From positions 809,001 through 873,000 of the forward strand of contig NZ_WMEA01000001.1 of assembly GCF_021735925.1 (NCBI RefSeq): 64,000 nt of DNA, in the 5' to 3' direction. Origin of the DNA: Loktanella sp. M215 (lineage in GTDB: Bacteria; Pseudomonadota; Alphaproteobacteria; Rhodobacterales; Rhodobacteraceae). Numbering within the stretch: position 1 is the first letter of the stretch; every line of letters begins with the position of its first letter. Positions 26,241-35,730 of this stretch are shown one piece after another. The position numbers were made by a program, and so were the translations under genes. The notes beneath the pieces were generated by a model. It did no database searches and had not been told where the DNA came from. It saw only the letters and a list, made by a program, of their open reading frames with translations.

Positions 26241-26735
26241 GTGAAAGCGACTGACCTTGTGGTGATGCCCACGCATCTGCGGTTTCTCGGGCGGCGGTTT
26301 GCCTGCACCATCGGGCGCGGCGGTCTGACGGACGCCAAACGCGAAGGCGACGGGGCGACGCCACGCGGCACGCACCGAATCGTCGGGATGCTCTACCGGC
26401 CCGACCGACTGGGGCCGCCCGCCGATTGGGCTGTGCCGATCTGGCCCGGCGATCTGTGGTCCGACGACGTGACCGATCCCGATTACAACATGATGGTGCG
26501 GGTGCCGCACCCGAATCGCCACGAGTATCTGCGCCGCGCCGACCCGATGTATGATCTGGTGATTCTCACCGACTGGAACTGGCCGTATCCGGTGAAAGGC
26601 CGTGGTTCCGCGATCTTTATCCACCAGTGGCGGGGACCGGGACGCCCGACTGCAGGCTGTATCGGCCTGTCGCGGCGGCATCTGGCATGGATAGCCCCAA
26701 GGATTATGTATAACACTCGGCTTGTTATCGCTTAG
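26241..26735 (+). CDS. YkuD-type L,D-transpeptidase family protein
   Basis: A 164-residue YkuD-fold protein with the catalytic motif [19 protein letters not shown]: His128 and nucleophile Cys140. Earlier, [18 protein letters not shown] matches the start of the domain. No signal peptide is seen at the GTG start (26241), which has GAGGA 7 nt upstream. The frame is open further left, but that part is ribA and repeat DNA. Without a signal it may be cytoplasmic, or secreted by an unrecognised route, which is odd for a peptidoglycan enzyme. Confidence 0.82.
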   Translation: MKATDLVVMPTHLRFLGRRFACTIGRGGLTDAKREGDGATPRGTHRIVGMLYRPDRLGPPADWAVPIWPGDLWSDDVTDPDYNMMVRVPHPNRHEYLRRADPMYDLVILTDWNWPYPVKGRGSAIFIHQWRGPGRPTAGCIGLSRRHLAWIAPRIMYNTRLVIA

Positions 26736-26781
26736 CGCTGGACGTTTGGGGCAAAAAGCTTCCAAACGAAAGGACCAGACG

Positions 26782-27285
26782 ATGAAAACCCAAGGCCATT
26801 TCATGACACTCGACCAGATCGAACAGCTGCCCTACCGCCCCTGCGTGGGCGTCATGCTTGCGAACACCCGCGGGCATGTCTTCGTGGGTCAGCGCCGCGA
26901 TAGCGACACCCCCGCCTGGCAGATGCCCCAGGGCGGCGTCGATGCGGGAGAGAAATGTCTGGACGCGGCCCTGCGCGAGCTGTGGGAAGAAACCGGCGTC
27001 ACCGAGAAGCTGGTCAGCGTCGAGGCGGAAACCCGCGGTCTGATTCGCTATGACCTGCCGCACGATCTGGTCGGCAAGGCCTGGGGCGGCAAGTATCGCG
27101 GTCAGGAACAGAAGTGGTTCCTGTTCCGCTTTCACGGCACCGATGCGGACGTGAACATCGCGACCGAACACCCCGAGTTCTCTTCTTGGAAATGGATACC
27201 CAAGGACCAGCTGGTCGACGCGATCGTCCCGTTCAAGCGCGCCGTCTACACGCAGGTGCTGGCCGAACTGGGCGACCGCCTGTGA
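26782..27285 (+). CDS. rppH: RNA pyrophosphohydrolase (Nudix)
   Basis: A 167-residue RppH/Nud[12 protein letters not shown] near residue 18, WQMPQGGVD, and the Nudix box spanning 51-73 ([17 protein letters not shown] then WEETGV). The [17 protein letters not shown] segment is typical of RppH. It removes 5' pyrophosphate from mRNA to start decay. SD AAAGGA precedes the ATG at 26782. The stop overlaps the GTG start of the next gene. Confidence 0.92.
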   Translation: MKTQGHFMTLDQIEQLPYRPCVGVMLANTRGHVFVGQRRDSDTPAWQMPQGGVDAGEKCLDAALRELWEETGVTEKLVSVEAETRGLIRYDLPHDLVGKAWGGKYRGQEQKWFLFRFHGTDADVNIATEHPEFSSWKWIPKDQLVDAIVPFKRAVYTQVLAELGDRL

Positions 27286-27743
27286 GGCGCCTTCTGACCG
27301 GCGCCGCCCTGCTGGCGGCCGGTCAGGCGCAGGCCCTGTCCTGCCGCGCGCCGGACCTGATGACCAGCTACGCCGCAGCCGCGGCCAGCGACCTGCCCTA
27401 TCTGGTGCTGACCGGTACGATCACGGACCTGCCAGCCACCGGCAAGATCGAAAAACCGACGCAGGCCACCGCGCACATGACCGGTATGGGCCTGACGCCC
27501 GACGGCTTCACCGTCCCCTTCGACGGACAGGTCATCGTGAACGTCACCTGCGCCGGGCCGTGGTGCGGCGGCTTTCCGGGGCCGGACCCGCTGCTCGCCT
27601 TCGTGCAGATCGACGGCGAAATCCCGGTGCTGACCATGGGCGCCTGCGGTGGCTGGACCTTTGCCGCACCGGATGCGGCCACGACCGACCGCCTCGCCGC
27701 CTGCATGTCAGGCGCCGATTGCTCAGCGCAGCCGCTCCAGTAA
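27282..27743 (+). CDS. Small secreted protein, unknown function
   Basis: A 153-residue protein beginning with a GTG that overlaps the rppH stop (GTGA). A Sec signal ([17 protein letters not shown]) is followed by LSCRAPDL. It has several cysteines ([25 protein letters not shown]), suggesting disulfides in the periplasm, and a predicted beta-rich middle ([12 protein letters not shown]). The 3' end overlaps convergent mltB by 21 bp. I do not recognise the family. Confidence 0.75.
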   Translation: MRRLLTGAALLAAGQAQALSCRAPDLMTSYAAAAASDLPYLVLTGTITDLPATGKIEKPTQATAHMTGMGLTPDGFTVPFDGQVIVNVTCAGPWCGGFPGPDPLLAFVQIDGEIPVLTMGACGGWTFAAPDAATTDRLAACMSGADCSAQPLQ

Positions 27744-28988
27744 CGTCAGACTGGCATAGCCGTCCTGCGGCAGGCCCAACCGCGCCTGATAGGCCCTGAT
27801 CGCCCGGCGCGAGGCCGGTCCGATCTTGCCGTCCGCCCCACCGGTGCCGAACCCCGCCGCCGTCAGACGCTGCTGCAACTCCACCCGCTCTGCCCGCTTC
27901 AGACTGCGTTCGCCCGCGACGAAAGGATGCACCAGCGGCCCCGCCCCCGCGATCCGGTCGCCCAGATGCCCGACACCGATGATATAGGCCTCGGCGTTGT
28001 TGTAACGGCTGATGGCATCATAGTTCTTGAACACCAGAAACGCGGGCCCGCCGGCCCCGGTCGGCGTGATTAGGCTGGCCGAGCCCTGCCCCGCAACGGC
28101 CCGGCCGCCGGTCCCGACAACGCCTAACGCCGCCCAGTCCGCCGTCGTCCGCGACACGCTGTGCGCCGAAAGGCTGTAATCGAACCCCACCGGCAACCGC
28201 ACCTCTACCCCCCAGGGCTGGCCCTTTGTCCAACCAAAGTGCGCCAGATAGGCGGCGGTCGAGGCGAGCGCGTCACTCGGATCGTCCGACCAGATGTCAC
28301 GCCGCCCATCGCCGGTGAAATCCACCGCATAGGCGGCATAGCTCGTCGGCATGAACTGCGTATGCCCCATCGCCCCGGCCCACGACCCGGTCATATTTGC
28401 GGGCGTCGTATCGCCCCGCTGCAGGATCTGCAGCGCCGCCACCAGCTGCCCTTCAAAGAACCGCCCCCGACGCCCCTCGTAGGCCAGCGTGGCGAGGGTC
28501 GAGATCAGCGGCACCGCCCCGCGCCTGCGGCCAAAGTTGCTCTCCATTCCCCAGACCGCCAGCACCACCTGACGATCGACACCGTATTTTGCCTCGATCC
28601 GGTCCAGCAGGCCGCCAAATTGCACCAGCATCGCGCGGCCCGTGGCCACCCGCTCGTCCGACGCAGCCGTCGCCATGTACTCCGACAGCGGCTTGACGAA
28701 CTCCGCCTGATTGCGGTCCAGCGCGATGCTGTCCGGAATGAACCCGGCCCGCGCGAAGGCCGCATCGAACGTGGCCCCCGACACCCCCTGCCCCAGCGCC
28801 CGCTTGCGAAAGCCCCGCACCCAGGCGTCAAACCCCGCGTCGGGTACCTGCGCATAAGTCCGCGCAGGTGGTGCGACCGCAGCAGGGGCGGTGGCCGCCG
28901 CAGGCCGCACGGACGGGCGCATGCTACGCTCCGGTGCGGCGCTGGCGGCCGTCGCAACCGAAAGGCAAAAGGTCAGGGCAAGGCGCAT
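27723..28988 (-). CDS. MltB-type lytic murein transglycosylase with peptidoglycan-binding domain
   Basis: A 421-residue SLT-family enzyme. A signal peptide (1-18) and a proline/alanine-rich linker precede the catalytic domain, with Glu149 in VWGMESNFG, then GAMGHTQFMPTSY and the GDGRRDIWSDDPSDALAS stretch. The last 60 residues are a PG_binding_1 domain (KIGPASRRAIRAYQARLGLP). It cleaves glycan strands to 1,6-anhydromuropeptides. It follows rnr on the same strand after a gap holding element D. Confidence 0.92.
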   Translation of the reverse strand: MRLALTFCLSVATAASAAPERSMRPSVRPAAATAPAAVAPPARTYAQVPDAGFDAWVRGFRKRALGQGVSGATFDAAFARAGFIPDSIALDRNQAEFVKPLSEYMATAASDERVATGRAMLVQFGGLLDRIEAKYGVDRQVVLAVWGMESNFGRRRGAVPLISTLATLAYEGRRGRFFEGQLVAALQILQRGDTTPANMTGSWAGAMGHTQFMPTSYAAYAVDFTGDGRRDIWSDDPSDALASTAAYLAHFGWTKGQPWGVEVRLPVGFDYSLSAHSVSRTTADWAALGVVGTGGRAVAGQGSASLITPTGAGGPAFLVFKNYDAISRYNNAEAYIIGVGHLGDRIAGAGPLVHPFVAGERSLKRAERVELQQRLTAAGFGTGGADGKIGPASRRAIRAYQARLGLPQDGYASLTLLERLR

Positions 28989-29091
28989 ATCTCAGTGTCC
29001 GATATCGTTTTGACCTACCATAACGGCACCGACCGCTCAGCCCACCCCCGGTCCGCCGCAGCCGGCACATTTCCACCGGCCGCCAACCGCC

Positions 29092-29143
29092 GTCCTCGCT
29101 TTTTACCAAATACTCCCGCCGGAGGCATCCGGCACAGCCGGAT
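29092..29143 (-). repeat. Dispersed intergenic element, copy D, with leading hairpin
   Basis: Minus strand: ATCCGG-CTGTG-CCGGAT hairpin, then GCCTCCGGCGGGAGTATTTG, GTAAAAAGCGAGGAC. It lies 7 bp after the rnr stop and 103 bp before the mltB start. The core is near-identical to copy F. Confidence 0.75.
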
Positions 29144-29150
29144 ATCCCCC

Positions 29151-31400
29151 TCAGCGCGCCTTGCGCACCCGGCTGACCTTGCGCGCCGTCTTGGCGGATT
29201 TCTTCTTGGCCGCACCCTGCCTGAACCGCGGCGGCTTGCCGCGCCCGGCGGGCGGCCCCTTGGGCTGGCTCCGTCCGTCCAACTCCAGCAGTTCCACGAT
29301 CAGGCCACCGGTGACCGGCGCCGCCTCGACCAGCCGCACGCGGGCGCGCTGGCCCAGACCGATGATCTGGCCGGACTCGCTGCCCATCAAGGTCTGGGTG
29401 TCCGCGTCATAGTGGAAGTATTCACGCCCCAGATTGCGAATCGGGATCATCCCGTCGGCCCCGGTCCCGTCCAGTTTCACGAAGACACCGAACCGCGCGA
29501 TTCCGGCAATGCGGCCCGTGAACTCTGCCCCGACCTGATCCTCGAGGAAGGCGGCCAGATAGCGGTCCGTCGTGTCACGCTCCGCCGCCATCGACCGGCG
29601 CTCGGTGTCAGAGATCATCTTGGCCGTCTCGTCCAGATGCTCGATGTCCCAAGGCGACAACCCGTCCTTGCCCCAGCCGTGGGCCGCGATCAGCGCGCGG
29701 TGGACGATCAGGTCGGAATAGCGCCGGATCGGCGAGGTGAAATGCGCGTAGTTCCGCAGCGCCAGCCCGAAATGACCGAAGTTTTCCGCGTTGTAATAGG
29801 CCTGCGTCATGCTGCGCAGGGTGGCAAGGTTGATCAGCTCGTCCGCGTCCGTCCCCTCCGCCTGCGCCAGCAGCCGGTTCAGGTGCATGGTCTTCAGCAC
29901 CTGACCCTTGGCCAGCACGAGGCCAGAGGCTTCCGCCACCTCGCGGAGCGCGTCCAGTTTTTCCGGACTGGGTTCTTCGTGGACCCGGAACAGCAGCGGC
30001 GTCTTCTTTGCGATCAGCGTTTCGGCGGCGCAGACGTTGGCGAGGACCATGAATTCCTCGATCAGCCGGTGCGCGTCGAGGCGATCCTTGAAGTTGACGC
30101 CAACCACCTTGCCATCGTCATCCAATTCGATCCGCCGTTCCGGCAAATCAAGGTCCAGCGGCTGCCGCCGTTCCCGCGCGCGCGCCAGCACGGCGTAGGC
30201 AGCGTAAAGCGGCTTGATCACCGTCTCGACCAATGGCGCTGTCTGCGCATCGGGCAGGCCGTCCATCGCCGCCTGCGCCTGTTCATAGGTCAGGGACGCG
30301 ACGGAGTTCATCACGGCGCGGTGGAAGGTGTGGCCGGTCTTGTTGCCCTCTGCATCGACCTGCATTTCGACGGCAAGGCAGGCGCGGTCGACACCTTCGT
30401 GCAGCGAACACAGATCGCCCGACAGCGTATCGGGCAGCATCGGCACGACACGGTCGGGGAAATAGCTGGAATTGCCCCGCTTGCGCGCCTCGCGGTCCAG
30501 TTCCGACCCCGGTGTGACGTAATAGGCGACGTCGGCGATGGCGACCCAGATCGTGAAGCTGCCGTCGTCGTGCGCATCGACATAACAGGCATCGTCATGA
30601 TCGCGGGCGTCGGCGGGGTCGATGGTCAGCAGATCCATCTTGCGCAGATCCTTGCGGCCCTTCATCGGCGCGGGTTTCGCCGCGTCCGCCTCGGCCACCA
30701 CGTCATCGGGGAAATGGTCCGGGATGCCGTGCTGGTGGATCGCGATCAGGCTGACGGCGCGGGGACCTGTGGGATCGCCCAGCCGTGTGACGATGCGCGC
30801 CTTGGGCAGGCCCATGCGGCCCTTGGGGCCGGTCTGTTCCGCCTCGACCAGCTCGCCGTCCTTGGCGCCACCGGTGGCACCCGCAGCAATCACGTATTGC
30901 CGGTCGGACCCCTTGTCGATCGGCATGACGCGCCCGCCTTCGGAGGCGGCGCGATAAACGCCGAGGATGCGTTCGGGATTGCTGCCGATCCGCCGGATCA
31001 TCCGCGCCATGTAGGCATGCGCCTCGCCCGGTGTTTCCGTCAGCCGCGCAAGGATGCGGTCACCCGCACCCAGTGCCGGGTCGGAGGACCGCAGCGTCAG
31101 CAGGATGCGGGGCGGCGGCAGGGTATCGTTCCACTCCATCGGCTTGGCATGCAGATCGCCGTCGGCGTCGGGCGCCAGCACCTCCAGCACGCTGACGGGG
31201 GGCAGCTTCTGCGCATCGCGGTAGGACGAGCGGCGCTTGGCCAACTGCCCGTCCGCCTCCATCTCGCGCAGAAGCTGTTTCAGCAGAACGCGGTCGGACC
31301 CCTTGATGCCAAAGGCGCGCGCGATGTCGCGCTTGGCACTTTGGGTCGGGTTGTCCGCGATGAACGCGAGGATGTCGGTCTTGGAGGGGATCTGTGTCAT
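29151..31400 (-). CDS. rnr: Ribonuclease R
   Basis: A 749-residue RNase II/R exonuclease. An N-terminal winged helix and cold-shock domains precede the RNB domain, whose catalytic aspartates are in DPADARDHDD (Asp261, 267, 269, 270), with the same spacing as the RNase II active site. An S1 domain (about 650-715) and a basic Lys/Arg tail follow. It degrades structured RNA 3' to 5'. Start: ATG at 31400 (MTQIPSKTDIL); upstream codons encode an unlikely cysteine/arginine leader. It is about 96 bp downstream of dapE. Confidence 0.95.
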   Translation of the reverse strand: MTQIPSKTDILAFIADNPTQSAKRDIARAFGIKGSDRVLLKQLLREMEADGQLAKRRSSYRDAQKLPPVSVLEVLAPDADGDLHAKPMEWNDTLPPPRILLTLRSSDPALGAGDRILARLTETPGEAHAYMARMIRRIGSNPERILGVYRAASEGGRVMPIDKGSDRQYVIAAGATGGAKDGELVEAEQTGPKGRMGLPKARIVTRLGDPTGPRAVSLIAIHQHGIPDHFPDDVVAEADAAKPAPMKGRKDLRKMDLLTIDPADARDHDDACYVDAHDDGSFTIWVAIADVAYYVTPGSELDREARKRGNSSYFPDRVVPMLPDTLSGDLCSLHEGVDRACLAVEMQVDAEGNKTGHTFHRAVMNSVASLTYEQAQAAMDGLPDAQTAPLVETVIKPLYAAYAVLARARERRQPLDLDLPERRIELDDDGKVVGVNFKDRLDAHRLIEEFMVLANVCAAETLIAKKTPLLFRVHEEPSPEKLDALREVAEASGLVLAKGQVLKTMHLNRLLAQAEGTDADELINLATLRSMTQAYYNAENFGHFGLALRNYAHFTSPIRRYSDLIVHRALIAAHGWGKDGLSPWDIEHLDETAKMISDTERRSMAAERDTTDRYLAAFLEDQVGAEFTGRIAGIARFGVFVKLDGTGADGMIPIRNLGREYFHYDADTQTLMGSESGQIIGLGQRARVRLVEAAPVTGGLIVELLELDGRSQPKGPPAGRGKPPRFRQGAAKKKSAKTARKVSRVRKAR

Positions 31401-31449
31401 GGCGGGGCACCTAGCACGGCACGGGGCGGTCGTCATGTTTTATGTCGGA

Positions 31450-31495
31450 CCGGGGCCAGCCCCGGACCCCGGAGTATTTGGAAAAAAGCGAGGAC
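31450..31495 (+). repeat. Dispersed intergenic element, copy E, opposite to gene direction
   Basis: CCGGGG-CCAG-CCCCGG hairpin, then ACCCCGGAGTATTTGG, AAAAAAGCGAGGAC on the plus strand. It lies 1 bp past the dapE stop, and both flanking genes run on the minus strand, so this copy is inverted relative to transcription, unlike the others. Confidence 0.75.
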
Positions 31496-31496
31496 C

Positions 31497-32639
31497 TCAG
31501 GCGAAGTAGTCGCGCAGGATGCGGGTGTAGATGGATTTGAGGGTGATGATGTCGGCCACGGGGACGCGTTCGTCGACCATGTGCATGGTCTTGCCGACGA
31601 GGCCGAATTCCACGACCGGGCAGTGATCCTTGACGAAACGCGCATCCGAGGTGCCGCCGGAGGTGGAGAGTTCGGGCGTTTTGCCGGTTTCCGCGTGGAC
31701 AGCCTTGCCGATCAGGTCCGACAGCGCACCGGGCGGGGTCAGGAAGCTTTCGCCGCTGATCTTGACGCGCATGTCGATGCGGATGCCGGTGTCGGCGGCG
31801 ACGGTGTCCAGTTCGGACTGCATCCAGTCGGTCAGGGCGGCGCCGGTGTGATCGTCGTTGAACCGGATGTTCACGGCGGCGCGGCAGGTGGCGGGGATCA
31901 CGTTGGTGGCGGGGTTGCCGGTGTCCATCGTGACGATGGCAAGCGAGCTGGGGTCGAAGTGATCGGTGCCATCGTCGAGGGTATGACTGGCGAGCCGGTC
32001 CATCAGGCGGGCCATGGCGGGCAACGGGTTCTTGGCCCGGTGCGGATAGGCGGAATGACCCTGCTGCCCATGGAACGTGAACCAGGCGGTCATGGACCCG
32101 CGACGGCCGATCTTCATCGCCTCGCCCATGTGGTTGGGACTGGTGGGTTCGCCCACAAGGCAGTCGGTCATCGCCTCGCCGTTGGCGGCCATCCAGTCCA
32201 GCAGGGCGGTGGTGCCGTCCAGCGCGTCGGCTTCCTCGTCCCCGGTGATGGCGAGGATCAGGGCCCCGTCTGGGGGCGTGTCGGTCACGAAATCGCAGGC
32301 GGCGGCGGCGAAGGCGGCGACGCCGGATTTCATGTCCGTGGATCCGCGTCCGTAGAGGAAACCGTCGCGAATTTCGGCCCCGAAGGGGTCCACGGTCCAG
32401 TCGTCGGGGTTGCCGATGGGGACCACGTCAGTATGGCCATTGAAGCCAAAGCTGCGATTGGCACCCTTGCGGCCCCAGCGGGCGTAGAGGTTTGCGATGC
32501 CACCCCGGTCGACGCGGGTGCAGGCGAAACCGGCCTCGGTCAGGACACGCTCCAGCAGGACCAGCGCGCCGCCCTCGGCGGGGGTGACGGAATTGCAGCG
32601 CACCAGCTGTGCGGTGAGGTCGACGGGGTCGAGGGGCAT
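31497..32639 (-). CDS. dapE: Succinyl-diaminopimelate desuccinylase
   Basis: A 380-residue M20 peptidase-fold enzyme of lysine/diaminopimelate synthesis. Zn ligands and catalytic residues are His69 and Asp71 (FNGHTDVVP), Asp102 ([10 protein letters not shown]) and Glu135/Glu136 (ITGDEEADA). ATG at 32639 is preceded by AAAGGATC. dapD lies 2.2 kb upstream on the same strand, with a hypothetical gene, an antiporter and two small membrane genes between. Confidence 0.94.
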   Translation of the reverse strand: MPLDPVDLTAQLVRCNSVTPAEGGALVLLERVLTEAGFACTRVDRGGIANLYARWGRKGANRSFGFNGHTDVVPIGNPDDWTVDPFGAEIRDGFLYGRGSTDMKSGVAAFAAAACDFVTDTPPDGALILAITGDEEADALDGTTALLDWMAANGEAMTDCLVGEPTSPNHMGEAMKIGRRGSMTAWFTFHGQQGHSAYPHRAKNPLPAMARLMDRLASHTLDDGTDHFDPSSLAIVTMDTGNPATNVIPATCRAAVNIRFNDDHTGAALTDWMQSELDTVAADTGIRIDMRVKISGESFLTPPGALSDLIGKAVHAETGKTPELSTSGGTSDARFVKDHCPVVEFGLVGKTMHMVDERVPVADIITLKSIYTRILRDYFA

Positions 32640-32700
32640 GGGCGATCCTTTCGGTTGACCGAGAGGTAGCGCGGGGCTGCGGCGCATGCAAATGCCGCGG

Positions 32701-33045
32701 TTACTGGACCGGCGTTGCGTCATCCTCGTCGCCGAAGAAGGGCGTCATCTGCGCCACGATCACGCTGTTTTCATCTAGCGCGCGCTGCATCAGGGCGCGT
32801 TCCGCGTCGTCGATGTCGTGGCCTTCGGCCAGACGTTCGTCCAGCGTGCCGTAGCCCGAGACATCCAGCGGCGACAGATCCGCCTGTTTCAGGATCGCAA
32901 CGGTTTCGCGCACGGCCTCTGCCTCGTCCACGCCGGAGGCGTAGCACATCAGGGCGGCCCCGGTGGCGCCCTTGGGCAGGCCGTCGTCGGTGGACCGGCC
33001 AACCTCGACCAGCAGTGTATAGACCTGTTGCGTGCGTTTGTTCAT
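32701..33045 (-). CDS. Conserved-looking small acidic protein, unknown function
   Basis: About 114 residues starting [17 protein letters not shown], with an acidic tail ([12 protein letters not shown]). Helix-rich, with no signal or TM segment. ATG at 33045 is chosen; another in-frame ATG 12 nt upstream has AAGGCG close to it, so the start is uncertain. It lies 61 bp upstream of dapE in the same direction and may be co-transcribed. I do not recognise a domain. Confidence 0.7.
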   Translation of the reverse strand: MNKRTQQVYTLLVEVGRSTDDGLPKGATGAALMCYASGVDEAEAVRETVAILKQADLSPLDVSGYGTLDERLAEGHDIDDAERALMQRALDENSVIVAQMTPFFGDEDDATPVQ

Positions 33046-33077
33046 GGAGGCTGGCATCGCGCCTTGGCCCGCGCCTG

Positions 33078-34103
33078 TCAAGCCAGTTCCAGACCCAGCG
33101 CAGCACCGTAGACCGCGATCATCAGCACGCTTTCGATGCCGATCCGGCCCGGCCCCGCCCGTTGCCGCACGATCAGCCCGCCCAGCAGGACGGCGGTCAT
33201 CAGCAGGCCCGTCGTCAGCCAGTACAGGTCGTTGTCGCCGATGGCGTGAAACAGCGACCCGTCGCGATAGCTGGCGTCAGAGGCGACGAGGAACAGCGTA
33301 TCAAACGTATTGCCGCCGATGATCCCGCCGACCGCCAGTTGCAGCGCACCGCGGCGCACGGCGACCAGCGTCGTCACCAGTTCCGGCAGGGAGGTGACGA
33401 CCGCCGTGATGACGGCCCCGACCAGCGAGGACGCCAGCCCGAAACGGTCGATCAGCACGCCGCCGACCTGGGAAATCGCAAGACCGCCAAGGCCCATCAG
33501 CGCCACGAGGCCCGCGAAGTAAAGCGCCGGGCGCAGGGCGGATTTGTCGGCGGCGTCGGGGTCGTCTGGCGTATCCGCGCGGGTCGCGTCGGTCTGGACC
33601 GGGCGCCACATGGGCTGGTCGACCACCGTCGACGCAATCTTCATCCCGCCGAGGTAGGCCGCGAACATGATGAGGGAGACCGGGTGCAGGCCGAAGATCG
33701 ACACCGCGGGGCCAGCCACGGCGCATAAAGGCAGCGTCAGAAGGCCGATCAGCAGGACGGCCTGGAACAGGTTCGCAGGTTCTGCCGCGGCATGTTCCAG
33801 ATTGGCGCGGCGATAGATCATGTCGGCCAGCGCCAGGAACAGCGTCTGCGCCGCAATGCCGCCGACCGCGTTGGAAAAGGCATAGCTTGCGTCGCCGGAC
33901 AGGGCTGCGTTGACGGACACCACCACCCCCGCCAGCGACGTGGCACCGCCCAAGATCAGGCCGCCCACCAGCGCCTCGCCCATGCGGGTGCGGTCCGCGA
34001 TGACATCGGCCAGCCCCGTCGCCTTGATCGAGGCGAGCACGACCACGACCACCGCCACGGCGAAGACGCCAAGCAGCGGCAGGAGCGACAGGCTGGCAAT
34101 CAT
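33078..34103 (-). CDS. Sodium/calcium exchanger (CaCA) family antiporter
   Basis: A 341-residue membrane protein with two related halves, each with an ion-binding alpha repeat: GGATSLAGVVVSVNAALSG near residue 52, and AVVTSLPELVTTLVAVRRG with GGIIGGNTFDTLF in the second half. A hydrophilic loop of about 30 residues (TDATRADTPDDPDAADKS) separates them. The first half lacks the usual SxPE acidic residue (SLAGVVVS), so ion coupling may be altered. It exchanges Ca2+ or another cation for Na+ or H+. It sits within the dapD-dapE block without an obvious link to lysine synthesis. Confidence 0.85.
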   Translation of the reverse strand: MIASLSLLPLLGVFAVAVVVVVLASIKATGLADVIADRTRMGEALVGGLILGGATSLAGVVVSVNAALSGDASYAFSNAVGGIAAQTLFLALADMIYRRANLEHAAAEPANLFQAVLLIGLLTLPLCAVAGPAVSIFGLHPVSLIMFAAYLGGMKIASTVVDQPMWRPVQTDATRADTPDDPDAADKSALRPALYFAGLVALMGLGGLAISQVGGVLIDRFGLASSLVGAVITAVVTSLPELVTTLVAVRRGALQLAVGGIIGGNTFDTLFLVASDASYRDGSLFHAIGDNDLYWLTTGLLMTAVLLGGLIVRQRAGPGRIGIESVLMIAVYGAALGLELA

Positions 34104-34134
34104 GAGGGCGGTCTCCTCTGGGGTCGGGTCAATG

Positions 34135-34164
34135 AAAAACGGCGCGCAGGGGTCTGCGCGCCGT
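34135..34164 (-). terminator. Rho-independent terminator after the GlsB-type gene
   Basis: An 11-bp perfect stem (CTGCGCGCCGT paired with ACGGCGCGCAG, loop GGGT), followed on the minus strand by a short U-run. It separates the dapD-side genes from the antiporter gene. Confidence 0.82.
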
Positions 34165-34191
34165 CATGTAGCGTGGTCTGCGATCAGACGA

Positions 34192-34440
34192 TCAGGTCTT
34201 GCGACGGACCAGACGGGCGATCCAGATCAGCAGGCAGGCACCGATGAAACCCGCGATCAGGTAGCTGATCCAGCTTTCGGCGGCATAGAGGCCCAGCAGG
34301 CTGCCGAAGATCAGGTTGAACACGAAGGCACCGACGATGCCCAGAATGATGTTCATCAGAACACCCATGTTCGATTTCATGAATTGTTCGGCGAGCCATC
34401 CTGCGATGCCACCGACGATAATTGCTGCAAGCCAGCCCAT
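34192..34440 (-). CDS. GlsB/YeaQ/YmgE family stress membrane protein
   Basis: An 82-residue protein with three hydrophobic segments: MGWLAAIIVGGIAGWLA, LMNIILGIVGAFVFNLIFG and YLIAGFIGACLLIWIARL, the transglycosylase-associated/GlsB family layout. ATG at 34440 with AAAGGAAC upstream. Its own terminator follows. The family is often stress-induced, but the molecular role is not known. Confidence 0.88.
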   Translation of the reverse strand: MGWLAAIIVGGIAGWLAEQFMKSNMGVLMNIILGIVGAFVFNLIFGSLLGLYAAESWISYLIAGFIGACLLIWIARLVRRKT

Positions 34441-34496
34441 ACGACGTTCCTTTGTCTCGATTAGCCCTCCAACAGGGCATTCTGCGACAGAACGCC

Positions 34497-34820
34497 TCAT
34501 GTCCGGGGAATGTTCCCGCCATCGTGATCGCTTTGTGAAGGCGGGGCATCGGATTCCACCCAGCGCGATCGCGTGGCCCAGAGGGAGGAGACCACCAGCA
34601 CGATCTGGATCGGGATGAAGAAGATCAGGAAGAAGACGATGATCGTGACCGGCAGCGGCAGGTTCAGCGCCGACAGGGGCCCGATCAGCAGGGGGAAGGC
34701 CACGCCCAGCACCGCCGCCAGACTCAGGGCGTCGATCATCACCGGACCCCAGGCCGCCCACCAGCCGGGCCGCGTGCCCGCAGCGATCCGGCTGCGGGCC
34801 AGGGTCCGGCTGAGGATCAT
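34497..34820 (-). CDS. Small two-TM membrane protein coupled to dapD
   Basis: A 107-residue protein with two hydrophobic hairpins (ALSLAAVLGVAFPLLIG and PVTIIVFFLIFFIPIQIVLVV) and a polar tail. Its ATG shares a base with the dapD stop (TGATG), so it is translationally coupled to dapD. No family is recognised. A role near diaminopimelate synthesis is possible from position only. Confidence 0.72.
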   Translation of the reverse strand: MILSRTLARSRIAAGTRPGWWAAWGPVMIDALSLAAVLGVAFPLLIGPLSALNLPLPVTIIVFFLIFFIPIQIVLVVSSLWATRSRWVESDAPPSQSDHDGGNIPRT

Positions 34821-35647
34821 CAGGTGCGCAGCAGCTCGTTGATGCCGGTCTTGCTGCGGGTGCGCTCGTCCACCCGCTTTACGATCACAGCACAATAGAG
34901 CGAGATGTCGTTCTTGGACGGCATGGTGCCTGCGACGACCACGGAATAGGGCGGCACTTCGCCATAGGTGACTTCGCCGGTCTCGCGGTCGACGATCTTG
35001 GTGGACTGGCCGATGAAGACGCCCATGCCAAGGACAGAGCCTTCGCGGATGATGCAGCCTTCGACGACTTCGGACCGGGCGCCGATGAAACAATTGTCCT
35101 CGATGATCGTGGGGCCGGCCTGCATCGGTTCAAGCACGCCGCCGATGCCGACACCGCCCGACAGGTGGACATTCTTGCCAATCTGCGCGCAAGAGCCGAC
35201 CGTGGCCCAGCCGTCGACCATCGTGCCTTCGTCGACATAGGCGCCAAGGTTCACGAAGGACGGCATCAGCACGACACCCTTGGCGATATAGGCCGACCGG
35301 CGCACGATGGAGCCCGGGACGGCGCGGAAACCGGCCTCGCGCCACTGGTTTTCGCCCCAGCCGTCGAACTTGGATGGCACCTTGTCCCACCAGGTGCTGC
35401 CGCCGTTGCCGCCAGAGATCGGCTCCATGTCGTTCAGGCGGAACGACAGCAGGACCGCCTTCTTGGCCCACTGGTTGACGTGCCACGACCCGTCCGCCTG
35501 CTTTTCAGCGACGCGCAGGGTGCCGGAGTCCAGCGCGTTCAGCGTATCCTCGATCGCCTCGCGGGTCTCTCCCGTCGTGGCAGGGGTGATCTGGTCGCGG
35601 GCGTCCCAGGCGGATTCGATGGCGGTTTCAAGTGCTGCATTCGACAT
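34820..35647 (-). CDS. dapD: 2,3,4,5-tetrahydropyridine-2,6-dicarboxylate N-succinyltransferase
   Basis: A 275-residue DapD: an N-terminal helical domain ([16 protein letters not shown]), then a left-handed beta-helix of hexapeptide repeats ([54 protein letters not shown]). It makes N-succinyl-amino-ketopimelate in the succinylase branch; dapE in the same block acts later in the same branch. ATG at 35647 chosen (MSNAALE). Divergent from the LOG-family gene. Confidence 0.95.
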   Translation of the reverse strand: MSNAALETAIESAWDARDQITPATTGETREAIEDTLNALDSGTLRVAEKQADGSWHVNQWAKKAVLLSFRLNDMEPISGGNGGSTWWDKVPSKFDGWGENQWREAGFRAVPGSIVRRSAYIAKGVVLMPSFVNLGAYVDEGTMVDGWATVGSCAQIGKNVHLSGGVGIGGVLEPMQAGPTIIEDNCFIGARSEVVEGCIIREGSVLGMGVFIGQSTKIVDRETGEVTYGEVPPYSVVVAGTMPSKNDISLYCAVIVKRVDERTRSKTGINELLRT

Positions 35648-35730
35648 GGCGACGGACCTCTTGGCTGGTTCTGCGGGTTCGCAAGGGCTATAGACGCGCA
35701 AGCTTTGCCGCGCAATCTCAAGGACGTTTC

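Noticed and set aside
28161..32669. An open plus-strand frame of about 1500 codons
   Set aside because: It is antisense to mltB, rnr and dapE, which have full sets of catalytic motifs. The frame is arginine/histidine-rich without any family signature.
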